From NCBI RefSeq assembly GCF_004027225.2, contig NC_046358.1, positions 8,091,284 to 8,155,283 of the forward strand: a stretch of DNA of 64,000 nucleotides, in the 5' to 3' direction. Source of the stretch: Strigops habroptila. Its lineage: Eukaryota; Chordata; Aves; Psittaciformes; Psittacidae. The translations under genes and the position numbers were made by a program. The notes below the pieces were generated by a model. The model did no database searches and was not told the origin of the DNA. It worked only from the letters and a program-made list of their open reading frames with translations. How positions within the stretch are numbered: position 1 is the first letter of the stretch; each line of letters starts with the position of its first letter. Positions 50,401 through 60,735 of this stretch are shown here, in pieces.

Positions 50401-53400
50401 TATGCAAGAGAGTGCTGCAATTACTTCTTTCTGTGATGATACAGAAATCTGGAGTCTGGTAGTCTCAGAAGAAGGACTAATCTGTACACATGAATTGGCT
50501 CCATTAACAGTAAAGATAGCTGCCATGTTTTGGGGTGCATTCACTTGTGTGCAAATCATCAGGAGACTCTGGGGAGTCTGTTCTACTAGGAAGTATGGGT
50601 ACCTTTCCTGGAGAGAGGGAAATGGCCCACAGCTTAGTGCTGGCTTTTAAAGGCAAGGTCCGGCTATGCAAAAAACTGTTGAGCTCAGTTTAGAACAAAA
50701 GGAGGAAAATTTATCATCTCTGCATCCAAATTCAGGCTTCACACTACAGTTGTGGAAGTATAATTAAAAAAGAGAAATCTCTTTTTTCCCCTGTCTTGAA
50801 CCCTCTGTTATTGTTCCCATTTGCCAAGCAAGCACACGCTCTAGCTGCAGCAGATGATGAAGTCAGATTGGCAGCGTGCTTTGCTTGCACAATGGGAGCT
50901 TAAATGCTGGCACAAAAGGCAGAAGAAAATAAAGTCCAGCTTGAACTGTGAGACAAAGAAGGGCTGAATCAAGAGAGAGAAGGGCTGAATCAATGGTTAA
51001 GATCTGGGCGACATGATTGTGAGGACTAAAAGAAACTTTGGTCCTGAGAGCACCTAGCCCTTCTCTGCATTATTATGCAGAATGCCACTCAATACAAACC
51101 TAGATCCTGTAGCAACAAGGCTACAGGTATTTATTGATCTTTCCTATTAGTAGCTTTTTCTTCCCTAGAATAGAGGTCAGCTGTAGCTTGCACATGAATC
51201 TTTACACAGTTTCCAGGAAAATGGGAAGTGACCACCAATGCTGCATTTTGACACTCAGCTGTAGAGAAAGAAGAGAATAATTGTGTCTTAGGTACCTCAT
51301 CATCCTGCAAGTCTTCCTCCAGCTGGAGAATATCCTTCAGAGCTGCTGCAACCACTTTCTTCCTCTTGCGAATGAAATCCTGTTCCTGGGCACACAGGCC
51401 AAAGCCCAGGCGTAAGTCTAAGTCTTCCTGGCTGGAAGAGAGGATCAGGGATCTCTGATCATCACATTTATAGTCTAATTCAGATTTTTAATTGCTTCTA
51501 CTGCATAAGTAGACATGCCTTCGCCATAGGTGTGTATAAAGCAAAACAGGAAGAGATGAAATGTTTTAGTTTGTTCCTAGAGAACAGAAGTACATCTTCC
51601 TTTGGACTGAGAGGGTTTCTTTAATTTTCTCTTTGCCAAAGATGCCTGACATGAAATTAACAGAATTGTTCCCTTTCAGACATAAAGGCAAAAGCCTGCA
51701 GAGGGCAGTGTTTTAAAGGTGGCTTTAAAAGTTGTGCAAACTTCCACTGATACCTGTGAATTATGGACTGACATGGACTTTCATGTTTGGATGTTTTTTT
51801 GTGTGTGGGTGTGTAGAGGAACTTATGGATATTTATAAGCAGTACAGTTGCAGTTTGGAAGCTGCTGTGAAAATCCTTCTTAGGTGTGGTAAGGAAGAAG
51901 TTTTTAAATGACAGCAGTAAACTGTATGTATATCTCATAGACTATTTACTGAAAATAAATGGCATGGTAGAAGATGCACCTGCTTCTGTAAGGGAAGACA
52001 ACTTCCCTTACAATATGCTACATAACACAACTTATTCCTATTAAAGATTTTACTAAGACCTTAGCCATATCTCAAAATACACAATGTGTTTCCTTGGTTT
52101 AGAAGTAAGCAACCACTTGATTGAGTTAATTTGCATTTATCTCTTGAGTAGACATTAAAAAATAAATGCAAGTATATTTATTATGTCATTTTTTTCATAT
52201 CTTAGGGTGGCCAGTCACTCTGGTCTTTTTGGTTTTTTCTCTGACCTCAGGAAGCAGAAAGGTTTCTTTCAATTAGTTTTTCAATGCTCCCTCTATTGTA
52301 AGTCTGCATTTGGCAATTAGTTTTAGAAGTATCAAAGAATGTCTACAGTGGCCCTTAGCACATAATTTTGACTGCAGAAAAAATATAAAAATAAAATTAG
52401 TGTGTTCTTTATAAAACCTTTTCTTAACTCATTGTATAGTCCCATTACATAAACTCACTGCTCCTGAAAATCTCCTTATTGTGTGCTGAGACCATTTTAT
52501 TTTACAGTCTGAAACAAGGATAAGCAGGATGCAGGCAGTAACAAAGGAATTGAAACTTGATTGACAATTATCCAAATTCAAAGAATCAAGGGGAAAAAAC
52601 CAGAGGAAGATTAATATCTTACCATTTTTTCACCTTGAAATGCAAATCAAATTTTCTGTGCTGAAAATTAAAAATATAAAATGATGAATATTGATATTTT
52701 GTTTAAAACAGTCCTTTCCCCCCCACTCAGAATGAGACATAGCTCTTTCGGGTCATCATTACCTCTACAAATCCCTGAACTCCAGTAAACAGAGATCGAG
52801 AGAGAGACTTTCCTCTCAACGTTACATTAGTCCCCAGAGATGTGCACTGATTTAATAAATTCAGACTTTGGTATTAACACCTAAGGTCTGCATCTTCTCT
52901 TTGCTGTGCAACTCTGGTGTATCTTGCAACGGGTACTACTCAGTACACAAATAAATAGCTGCAGTGCTACTGCAGCTCTCACCTCTCTGGAAGGGTCCGC
53001 CCTTAAACATCGGTCTTGAAACTGAAGTCTCCCACACAATGTGAGATACAAGGGGAAGCCAAAGAGGCTGAGCACCCCATGAGTGTGGCACAGCTTTACC
53101 TCCTATAGCAGTATGCTGGGCTGCAGCCTCACGCCCCTATCTCCTTGGCACACAGTGGCTTCCCGTGTGGGTAAGGACATGGACAACAGAAGGAGCATGA
53201 GCAACAGCTTAGACATGTTTTTTCTTCCTCCTTCTCCCCTGAATTTCCCTTTTTATTTTCCTCCAAATAATTTACTTCATTATGCATTGGCCTAGATTCA
53301 AGGGAGGTAAGAAAACACTGGCCCTATAAAGAGAAGCGATCTTTGGTTTCTGTTTCTTGGGAACCAGCAACAATTTCAAAAGCTTACACAGAATTCCCCA

Positions 53401-56400
53401 TGGCCAGCAGACACTTACCTTGCCAACTACTTCCTGCTCAGAGGGGAGCGACTTCAGAGGGAGCGTCAGGGGGACGCTTCTCCTCCTTGATCCGCATGAC
53501 GTGCAAGCACACTGGAAAGGAGCACAGAATGCTTTTCGGTTAAGACAGAAATGTTCTCCTCTTTCTGCCTACACACATGTAAAGGTCAGATCATAAGACT
53601 GTCCAGGTTGTCTACCATGTTCTGGGGTCACGTACAAAGGTGGAAAGGTTCCTCTTCTTTCTGAGTGCAACTTCCAGGGATGGTTGCTTGTATTTGGCAT
53701 AGTGGAAGAAAGTGGGGTCTGAGAGAGCGAAGCAGGAGTTGCAGCTCACTGAAACTCTCTGGGTTTCTTCGAAGGATCCTCTCACTGTAAATGTTAGCTC
53801 ATTCTCTAAACAATGAGATAAAACATAACAAAAAGTTACTTCTAATGGCAAAAAATAGAAAGAGAAATAAAAAGAAGCAAAAGGTAGCTTTGAACAAACC
53901 CCTTCTCCTCTTCCTTTGTATTTGGAAAGTGATCCAAGACCCAAACATTATAGATGATTGTATCTTTATAATGGGCTGAGCAAGAAACCGGAGGGGAGTG
54001 TGATGTGAATGGCACTGAAGTTTAGACTGCTACATTTCTATTGCAGTTGCATTGTGACACCGTGAATGCAATCAGGAACTTTGCATTGCAAATCATCCTC
54101 ATCCCAGGCTAAATAATAAGCAAGAGAAGTTCTTAGTCTCTTAAAATAAGATCTGACTCTGCAGCAAATACCCTATTTATATGAAGAAATCAGCTAATCC
54201 TACCAGTGTGTGTTATGCATGCTCTGAGATTGCCTACCAGATCCAGCCCCTCAGGGGATGTGGGCAGAGGAACTTCTAGATTCTGGATCTTGACCAGGGT
54301 CAGGCGGGAGCCAGCTGCTGAGCGGCTAACCCCTGCAAAAAATGAGGGGTTTCTGTGCATATGTAGAAGTCAAACTGTCAGAAATCCTGAGGAACTTTAA
54401 GACCATGGACTATCGTGCATAAGGAAGTAAGCTCCTTTAGGGTTTAGCAGTACTACAGCAGAGGTTTTCAGGATCTCAGTTTGAGGTTTAGATACCTTAT
54501 GTATAAGCGTATGATGTTGTTTCTAGTCTGGAACAAGGCTTGTTGTGAAGAGCCCTGAACCTGCACCTACTGCAGAACTGATGGTGTTCCCTACTGCAAA
54601 GTTTTTACAAATCATCATAGATATGGTCAATTAAAGCTTAATGCTTAATATTAAAGCAAAATGCTTATTATTCAGATGATGCAATTTCTACACATTATTA
54701 GAGAGGGTAAAATCACTAATATTCAGTTAGAGAACTAATAAATTTACCTGAAAAATGCTTATTTTTCATCCTGCAGTCCACATGAACTTCCAAACAGGCT
54801 ACTTCACGACACTAGGATAGATGTGATTGGGACAGAGAGTTAGATTACTCATCCAGCCATGTCACCACTAGTGCTCACAGATGTTGAAGGGTCATTGCTT
54901 GAACGTGGGGGCCAACTGTGCTGCATACTTCTGCCAGGCCCAGTGAAAGGGAGAATTAATTTCATCATCACGTGGGAAGAGAGTGCTATGCTAAACCCTT
55001 TGTAATTTTCAATGGATGCAGACGAAACAAGGGAAAATGATAGCAGTCTGAGGGCTCCCCTAAGATCATGCTGACCTCCACAGAGAAGCTCCCCCTTCCT
55101 AAAAGAAAAAGTGTCACTAAAGAATGAAGACTTGTAATGCTCCCCTCACTGGCATCATAATCAGCTAAAGGTAAGGAATCGTGGGAAAGAGCAGAAGAGA
55201 TCAAAACAAATAGTATTTTACCACTATTGCCCCATTTGTGATTATGTCTTCAGGAGGATCCCGTCTAGAAAACAAGGACAAATAGTATGTATTTTATAAA
55301 CAATATATTCTGGAAACTGTCCTGAACAGGACACATTTTTCTCTCGTAATTTTGTTTTTATTTATTTGCTCCATCCTACTGTTTGTAGATGTATGCTCCC
55401 TTTCCACCACATGCCACATAACTACCTAGCAGAAATGATTCAATGCAATAACATTGAATTCAAACAATGAATTCAAACAAAACAATCAATAACATTGCAT
55501 TGAATACATAAATTTTCAGGTGCATAAAATACACCTGGAAAGTGCTTGTAACAGCCTTAATAGCACAGGAATGCTATTTATATGCTTACTACAGTGGGAT
55601 TTACTAGCCCCAGAAAAAACAACTCTGAACTAGGTAAGTAATATATAAATTTTAAGAAATCACAGAATTAAAAATTCTGAACTCATTTTCCACATCATGG
55701 AATTTTCCTTTCTTACAATGATTTGCTGATGCACACATTAAGTTTGGGAATAGAGTGAATCTGGCTATTAAGATGATGCTGGGTGTACAGAAGGTTTCCC
55801 TGCACTGATGTGCCACTCCAAGCTGCTGCTGCTATAATAATGGGGTTTTACTCACATGCTCTCCAATGCAAACTCAACTTCCAGCTCCTCCCTCCTCTGA
55901 AAATGAAGGAAAAAAAAACCAAAACCAGTCTCAATTAGCATGTGCAGAGGTTTGCAAAGTGATCTTCATTTTTTGCAAGCACAGTTTCCTTTATGCTTTA
56001 GTAAGTAACAATATTCTGTTTCATGCTTGCTATTGTCAGCATCAGAGGACAGAGGCAGTTTTTTCTTCCCCATGGAAAAGAAGATTTCAGTTGTACCAGC
56101 AGAACAAAGGGCATTTGGTGCTTACAAATCTCCATAGTGAACCTTTATTTTTCCCACTTTCTTCCCTGCCTGCTTCCATGTGCTGAACACAGTATGCTAA
56201 GACTTATGTTTAAAACACTGTGGAAACAGGCCATTTTCCTGTCCTTGTATTGCTTTTCTTTTTATAATCTTTATGAGGATTAGATAAACTCTGTCATTTT
56301 CTGCCAGGGAATTAAAAGCACAAAGCTTCCCTAAAATTGCATCTGTTCTGGGTCTTGGGAATTTGGCAGGGATCTGTGCCAGAGGAAACCGGCAGGAATT

Positions 56401-57659
56401 TGAGAAGGTCATCTATTTTGTCACTGGTGTGCAATTTCCAAGATTTTAATAAGTTTTGTTACATTTTTACTACCAAACTGGTCCCACAGGTAAAAGACAG
56501 AAGAGGTAGCACACCTCTTTGATGAGAGAGAAGAGAATGGATGCCAAGATGTACTAAATGTCTGACTGAGCTCTTACCTGTGGATTTAGTGGGAATGTCA
56601 TAAACACTTTTTCCCCAAGAGGGATTTTAGCTATATCAAAAAGCACAATTGCCTGGTCATCATCATGGACAACGTCATCATCAGAAACAGTAATTTCCAG
56701 AATATTCTGGGAAAAGAAATTAGAAATATCCAATTCGTTAACACGTACTCAAAAGCATGACATTCTGCAGCTCTTCCAAGTTCAGTGCCTGCTTTACAGA
56801 GAGGAAATAGGAAGTACTGATGACCAAATATCGCAAGAAAGAGTAAGAGAATGAGTTTAATCTGCTTTATAAGAAACAGCTTCTAGACTCACAATTGAGG
56901 CCAGACTGAAACTTCTCTTGGCTCACTTTTTACACTTTTAAGTAGCTCTCACAAAAATGCAATCTTTTAGGAAGGGATATGGATAGCTAGAAGTCCTATA
57001 TTGCCCCTCATCAACAAGGGCAATAGAGGTCACCTCATATCAATAACCACCTTTCTATGTCCTTCAGCTTTCCACTTTCAACCACTTATTTGTAAGCATT
57101 TGAGTGTAGAGTAATTATCAGTAACAAACTGAGTAAAGATCTTAATCATACTGGAATGTAGCAGCATCCTCGCATTAGTATACCATTATTTCATGTCATT
57201 TCAGGGAAAGATGTGTTTTTCCTCTTATAACGTTGCTTTATATTTTCATTTCATAGTTTCTCTGTGTTGTCACACTGTCATTGGCCCCATCAGCCTTCTC
57301 CAAGGAGGTCAGTCACATTACTGATATGTAAATAATGACTCTCTGTTAGGAGAGAAGTGGATTCCAGCAAAAGCCAGAATCGTTAATTGTTTTGCTCCAG
57401 CTTGCTAGTGGAATTTTAAGTAAACTCAGAAAGTCATTAGAAGACATGACATCCTGTTTTGGGCTAAACTGAAAGAAGCTGCGTAGAGATGAGATGAAGA
57501 AGAGAATTTTAGGATTGTGTACCTTGACCTGTCTCTGGATCCGGAAGTAGAAAGTTTCATTCCACATGGGATTTCTGCAGTCTTTGATGGTTTTGGTGTG
57601 GAATTTTTCATCTGAAGCAGTTGGCAACCAGAGGCTCACGTAGCAATCAGGTTGGCTTA
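38135..57659 (-). CDS. PLA2G4E: PLA2G4E, cytosolic phospholipase A2 epsilon (18 exons, 5' partial)
   Basis: Seen: eighteen GT/AG-bounded exons join in one open frame of 809 codons plus TAA (numbering here starts at the split Leu codon of the first exon found). Order: C2 domain from its second strand (1 to about 103, with [10 protein letters not shown] and the acidic loop [10 protein letters not shown]); a linker rich in basic residues; then the lipase domain with GGGTR oxyanion-hole motif (294-298), nucleophile Ser326 in GLSGTTW, and catalytic Asp610 in [15 protein letters not shown]. Known: group IVE enzymes are Ca2+-dependent N-acyltransferases making N-acyl-phosphatidylethanolamine. Assigned to PLA2G4E over D or F because of near-collinear match through the linker and C-terminus (VLQLEEDL-like [32 protein letters not shown]) and its position next to EHD4. 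The N-terminal exons, about 85 residues in mammals, were not found. Confidence 0.93.
39450..39969 (-). mobile_element. Solo LTR of an avian ERVL-type endogenous retrovirus
   Basis: On the minus strand it starts TGTCCTGGTTTTGGCCAGGA at 39969. It continues with landmarks shared with the 29.2 kb LTR: ATCAACACT-like block, AAGCACTG, GACAGCTAACCC-like and GGAATATTCC then CCATATGGC. It then carries GCATTGGTCAGCAGGTGGTG and an ATT-repeat tract (39553-39605), followed by CTGTCTTTACCTCAACCCAC. The AAT/ATT tract marks a different subfamily from the 29.2 kb copy. No internal retroviral genes are next to it. Same orientation as PLA2G4E. The 3' limit (about 39450) is approximate. Confidence 0.8.
40664..40707. 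repeat. Short tandem repeat, unit about 11-12 bases
   Basis: Three consecutive copies of GAATTGCTATT / GAAATTGCTATT / GAATTGCTATT, followed by a partial fourth. Confidence 0.8.
41218..41404 (-). CDS. PLA2G4E: PLA2G4E exon (residues 645-707)
   Basis: 187 bases after aaccag|. Encodes [30 protein letters not shown] and [19 protein letters not shown]; donor G|gtaagt. FFPLxNDTFxxYKAPG is a family signature. Confidence 0.95.
42117..42283 (-). CDS. PLA2G4E: PLA2G4E catalytic-Asp exon (residues 589-644)
   Basis: 167 bases. Encodes [20 protein letters not shown] and [20 protein letters not shown], ending SGSQTG at GGG|gtgagc. Asp610 is the expected dyad partner. An upstream AG|gttccc donor was rejected because it breaks phase with the next exon. 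Confidence 0.94.
43193..43381 (-). CDS. PLA2G4E: PLA2G4E exon (residues 526-589)
   Basis: 189 bases. Encodes [20 protein letters not shown] then [20 protein letters not shown] and [19 protein letters not shown]. Corresponds to the variable lid/insertion region plus the conserved NYL/SYL helix. Confidence 0.94.
44027..44053 (+). repeat. Poly-G tract of 27 bases
   Basis: Uninterrupted G run, then AT and five more G. It lies in the PLA2G4E intron, 72 bases past the donor of the 44125-44232 exon, so the transcript carries poly-C. Its length may be unreliable in an assembly. Confidence 0.9.
44125..44232 (-). CDS. PLA2G4E: PLA2G4E exon (residues 490-526)
   Basis: 108 bases after ccacag|, encoding [20 protein letters not shown] and [16 protein letters not shown]; donor G|gtgcgt. 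A 27-base G run lies only about 70 bases into the following intron. Confidence 0.95.
44378..45577 (+). mobile_element. CR1 LINE, 5'-truncated, reverse transcriptase end
   Basis: Encodes the C-terminal part of the CR1 reverse transcriptase in two frames: [20 protein letters not shown] (44380 on), then, after a frameshift near 44540-44580, [20 protein letters not shown] through [20 protein letters not shown] and [20 protein letters not shown] to [20 protein letters not shown]. The catalytic FADDTKL motif reads FANNTKL. A typical CR1 3' UTR follows, ending ATTCTATGATTCTATGA at 45559-45575. Inserted antisense in a PLA2G4E intron. Inactive because of the truncation, frameshift and lost Asp pair. 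Confidence 0.95.
47138..47181. repeat. (TATTA)n microsatellite
   Basis: Repeating TATTA/TTATA units ending about 30 bases from the PLA2G4E exon at 47210-47347, on the donor side of that exon. Confidence 0.85.
47210..47347 (-). CDS. PLA2G4E: PLA2G4E exon (residues 444-490)
   Basis: 138 bases. Starts AA-TGG (completing Glu), [18 protein letters not shown], then [20 protein letters not shown] to FLE, with the last base at G|gtaatt. EFTPYEVG is a signature of this lipase domain. Confidence 0.95.
47779..47893 (-). CDS. PLA2G4E: PLA2G4E exon (residues 406-444)
   Basis: 115 bases. Encodes [20 protein letters not shown] then [18 protein letters not shown], plus one base at GAG|gtaata. GQNPLPIY is invariant in the family. 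Confidence 0.95.
47894..49132 (-). other. PLA2G4E intron with a CR1 tail
   Basis: 1239 bases. Contains the CR1 fragment at 48939-49065 and short A runs. Nothing else recognised. Confidence 0.85.
48939..49065 (+). repeat. CR1 LINE 3' end fragment (divergent)
   Basis: Contains TATTCAGGAGCCCATGATTC, GTAGCCTGCTCTAG, the hairpin AGCCCTGCT-TG-AGCAGGGCT and TTGGACAAGATGATCTCCAG, the 3' end of an older CR1 subfamily. The terminal repeat is decayed. Confidence 0.88.
49133..49358 (-). CDS. PLA2G4E: PLA2G4E exon (residues 330-405)
   Basis: 226 bases. Encodes [20 protein letters not shown] to [17 protein letters not shown], ending at AAG|gtaaaa. The LYxDPDWS and DxWGLxIET motifs are characteristic of the PLA2G4 lipase domain. 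Confidence 0.95.
49676..49812 (-). CDS. PLA2G4E: PLA2G4E catalytic exon with nucleophile Ser (residues 285-330)
   Basis: 137 bases. Encodes [20 protein letters not shown] and ends [16 protein letters not shown] (the Trp codon is split). GGGTR is the oxyanion-hole/Arg motif and GLSGTTW holds the nucleophilic serine of the cPLA2 Ser-Asp dyad. Confidence 0.96.
49813..52622 (-). other. PLA2G4E introns flanking the 51.3 kb exon
   Basis: Two introns, 49813-51295 and 51432-52622. AT-rich, with a small direct repeat (ATGTATCATGAC twice near 50260-50291) and a duplicated AGTAGAGGGAAT near 50060-50106. No repeat family recognised. Confidence 0.8.
51296..51431 (-). CDS. PLA2G4E: PLA2G4E exon (residues 239-284)
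   Basis: 136 bases. Encodes [20 protein letters not shown] and [16 protein letters not shown], ending at GAG|gtacct. A highly conserved helical segment before the oxyanion-hole glycine motif. Confidence 0.94.
52623..52660 (-). CDS. PLA2G4E: PLA2G4E micro-exon (residues 227-239)
   Basis: 38 bases: [12 protein letters not shown] plus TG, after a T-rich tract and ttttcag|, ending at |gtaaga. The split TG joins C of the next exon to give Cys-Gln-Glu, aligning with mammalian CPE. Found from the phase requirement; too short to show as an open frame. Confidence 0.87.
53419..53511 (-). CDS. PLA2G4E: PLA2G4E exon (residues 196-226)
   Basis: 93 bases, phase 0. Encodes [20 protein letters not shown] then [11 protein letters not shown]. 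Cys/Arg-rich like the mammalian CCRSRKK segment. The intron to the previous exon is only 124 bases. Confidence 0.9.
53636..53805 (-). CDS. PLA2G4E: PLA2G4E exon, start of lipase region (residues 139-195)
   Basis: 170 bases. Encodes [20 protein letters not shown] through [19 protein letters not shown] to NLSTF. The donor TTT|gtacgt has an unusual T at -1. The SFEETQRV motif corresponds to SFENTQRV of the family. Confidence 0.92.
54748..54811 (-). CDS. PLA2G4E: PLA2G4E small exon (residues 118-139)
   Basis: 64 bases: [21 protein letters not shown] plus one base of the next codon, between cctag| and |gtaaat. Matches SRQVSCLEVHAQ in mammals. Confidence 0.9.
55222..55264 (-). CDS. PLA2G4E: PLA2G4E small exon (residues 103-117)
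   Basis: 43 bases after ttctag|, encoding [14 protein letters not shown] and ending at |gtaaaa, a donor weak at +5. Residue-for-residue alignment with the mammalian linker (PPETLVTNGVLV) supports it. Confidence 0.87.
55856..55896 (-). CDS. PLA2G4E: PLA2G4E small exon (residues 90-103)
   Basis: 41 bases: [13 protein letters not shown] then two bases of the next codon, bounded by ttttcag| and |GTGAGT. Aligns with the end of the mammalian C2 domain (EELEVEFLLEES). Confidence 0.9.
56578..56706 (-). CDS. PLA2G4E: PLA2G4E exon: C2 calcium-binding loop 3 (residues 47-89)
   Basis: 129 bases, phase 0 at both ends. Encodes [20 protein letters not shown] and ends [10 protein letters not shown] at |gtaaga. 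The Asp cluster supplies Ca2+ ligands in this domain family. Confidence 0.93.
57523..57659 (-). CDS. PLA2G4E: PLA2G4E exon: C2 domain strands (residues 1-46)
   Basis: 137 bases. Acceptor tccatag|TA completes a Leu-type codon; encodes [20 protein letters not shown] and [20 protein letters not shown]; donor AAG|gtacac. The NPMWNETF stretch is a hallmark of cPLA2 C2 domains. This is the most 5' exon recognised. Confidence 0.93.
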
Positions 57660-59702
57660 CTATGGAAACAGAGGCAGTGGAAAAGACAAGAAGTGAAGGC
57701 ATTGAACTGCTCTATAGCTTGAAAATAGATGAGAGATGGACAGCTCTTTCTGATAGACATTGGCCAAACCAAGAAGATAGAAATCACAGAGCTGGATGAA
57801 ATTAATCTGTTGTTTATCACAATACTATTTTTAATAAGCAGTGTATTCAAATAACTGTGCAAAATCCTACACATTATTTTAGAGTCCTAGCCAGTGGATA
57901 GAACAATATGTTTATCCAGGAGTCTTAAATTGCTCTTTATCAACATAGTTTCAGCTCTCTGCATATTTGGCAGGAGGAGAAACTGTGACCAATGCAGGGA
58001 GAGAGTGAGCCTCAGACCCTGAAAGAGATTGGGCGTAAATAGCTCTGTGGCAATTTAGCTTTGTGAGAAATCTTTAAAGAACTGGGTTTGAGTCTGATTC
58101 AGATAATAGATGTCTGGCATACCTGGTTATTAACCCTTCGCAATGGAAAATTAATTATTTCAGCTACCTAGAGCATTGTCTCCTTAGGTGGGGCAGGAGG
58201 GGAGAAGCCTAGTAGCAGTGCAATTGCTTTTCTGCAGAAGGTCTTTAGGTAGCTGGAGCCTTTTCCTGGTGTTTGCTGATGCCTGAAAGACCTGGAAACT
58301 ATTTCTTACTCCACATCTCTTCCCAGGAAAAATGAAATGGCAGAAAGGATTTAGATCTTGTGGAAGAAGGGAGTAAGCCTGTGCTTACTATAAGGGGTCA
58401 TCTCCAATGGGTCATGAACCAAGCAAACACCAAAGAGATTCTAAAACCTTGGACAGGAACTTCTCCAGAGACAACTAGAAGGCCTGATCCATCCTGTTGT
58501 GTAAACACAGGCTTTGGTGAGAGACGTGGAGAATGGGGGAAGTGTGGTCCCATGGCAGTCACTAGACATAACTATTTCATGAGCAGAAAGACAAACACTA
58601 TCTGTAAGTATGGCACAGATATTGAGTCAGTTCCTCAAGGTTAAAAGAGAACTTGCCCAGGTGTCTTTGCTCAGATATATTGCTTTAGGATATTTTGCCT
58701 AAATATGAGGTGTTGCCTGAAATCCAGAGGCCTTGTGACTGGGACATCCCCGGAGGATGATGCCTGTCAGGCAGGAAGATTCCCAGGTAACTCTTCATTC
58801 CGAATTTGAAGGAATTTCTTGACACTGCTTGCAGTTTTCCCTCACGAAGGATGGAGGTTGAATTTCTGTCTTTGAAATTAGTTCCACAGATTTTTACATA
58901 GTCAAAGTGACAGGATAATGTATTGACTTTAGCAATTACCAGTGTAATATTTAATTTACAAGGTGCTGGAGTGCTGTGATTACCACATATATAACTGAAA
59001 TATCTCTCCTCACTGTGCTGATGGCCTGCCTAGCTGTGACATCCTGATAAATAGTATCATTGCCTCTGATCTACAGTTTCTCAAGAGCACATAGGAATCC
59101 TGTACAAAAGCCAAGAACCAAATGTGGCTTCAGGCCATCTAGACCATCCCTCCTCTCATTAAGCGCTTATCACTGCTGATCTCAAGTGTTCCAAAAACAT
59201 GAGTCCAACGTTCCCAAAATTGCCAAAGTCACTGATATGGGATATACTTCGGAGATGTTAACCTCATCTGAGACATAATTTCTCTTCTTTTTGGTTTCTG
59301 GTCATTGTAGGGTGCAGGAAGGACACGTTTCTATATTTTTGCTGTAGTTTCAAAGGTTAATTATTTTCCTTTATTCTTCTGAATGAAAACCAAAATGCTC
59401 TGTCCTTTCTTAAATTTCAGCTTTCAATCACACAGTGTATAAAACAAGACTTGTGCTAGACCTGACAAACCTGGTAGTGCTAAAACTCAGAGCCAAGCAT
59501 GAAAAAACTGCTGCAGCATTTATGAATGACTTTTGTTACTGTTTTATCTGGAATTTGCTGATATGCTGGAGTGTTTTCTTTGACAAAGCATTTTCACGAG
59601 TCTACTTTCTAAAAAATATTTTTCCATGTGTGTTGCTTTCATAAATATTTACTTAAAATAAGCTATTGACAATTCTTTGTCAAACTGACAAAGCACAGGC
59701 TA
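57660..59702. other. Upstream/intronic DNA before the first recognised PLA2G4E exon
   Basis: Because the exon at 57523-57659 begins inside a codon, at least one more coding exon must lie upstream. I found no sequence here encoding the first C2 strand (the LLTVRVIRMKN-like stretch). No repeats recognised. Confidence 0.6.
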
Positions 59703-60735
59703 AACAGTGAGGTGGATTAAAAACTGGCAGAACTGCCAGGCTCAAAGCACCTTGATCAGCAGCACTAAGTCCAGCTGGAGACCAGTCACTAGTGGTGTAC
59801 CCTGGGTGCTGATACTGGGGCCAATGCTGTTCAACATCTTTATTAGTAATGCAGGTGATGGGACAGAGCGCACCTTCAGCAAATGTGCAAGTGGTGCAGA
59901 ATTGGGAGGAGTGGTTGGCACACCAGATGGCTGTGCTGCCATTCAGAGGGGCCTGGACAGACTGAAGAACTGGGCCAACATGAGCCTTATGAAGTTCAGC
60001 AGGGAAAATGCAAAGACCTGCACATGAGGAGGAATAACCCCAGGCACCAGGACAGGCTGGGGGCTGACTGGCTGGAAAGCAGCACCACAGAGAAAGACCT
60101 GTGTATTTTGGTGGACAGTAGGTTCAACATGAGCCAGCAATGTGCCCTTGTGGCAAACAAGGACATCAGCTTCCTGGGATGCATAGGGAAGTGTTGCCAG
60201 CAGGTGTAGGCAATTCTCTCTACTCTGCACTGGTAAGGCCACTGTATTCCCCAGTACAAAAGAGGTAAGGATGTACTGGAGCAAATCTAACAAGAGTCCA
60301 CAAAGAAGATGGAGGGATCAGAGCATCTGCCGTATGGGGAGAAACTGAGAGAGCTGGGACTTTTCAGCCTGAAGCAGGGAAGGCTCAGGAGTAACTTATC
60401 AATATATGTAAAAACTTCATTGGTGGCAGGTGAGAGGGAAATAAAGAAGTCTCTTCCCAAAGGTGCCCAGCATAAAGTAAGAGGCACTGGACAAAAACCA
60501 AAACACAGGAAATCCCATATAAACATAAGGAAAAACTTTTTTTACTGTGGTCAAACACCGACAGAGGTTTCCCAGAAAGGTTATGAAGTCTCTATCCTTG
60601 GAGATGTTCAAAACCCAACTGCACATGGCTCTAGCAACCTGTTGTAGCCGACTCTGCTTTGGGCAAGAGGCTGGCCGAGATGATCTCCAGAGGTGCCTTC
60701 ACACCTCAGCACTCTGTGTGATTCTACAATATCAA
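59703..60735 (+). mobile_element. CR1 LINE copy, old and degraded
   Basis: Fragments of CR1 reverse transcriptase in several frames: RWIKNWQNCQ, PVTSGVPWVLILGPMLFNIF, ANMSLMKFSRENAK, then EKDLCILVDSRFNMSQQCAL and [13 protein letters not shown]. It ends in a CR1 3' UTR (GCCGAGATGATCTCCAGAGG, then GTGTGATTCTA). The catalytic FADDT region reads KCASGAEL. Multiple frameshifts and stops make it much older than the 44.4 kb copy. Confidence 0.93.

Larger units (their letters stand above)
53806..57522 (-). other. PLA2G4E introns in the C2-to-lipase linker region
   Basis: Introns 53806-54747, 54812-55221, 55265-55855, 55897-56577 and 56707-57522, separating small exons. An imperfect repeat of CAATAACATTG / GAATTCAAACAA lies near 55434-55500. 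Otherwise nothing recognised. Confidence 0.8.
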
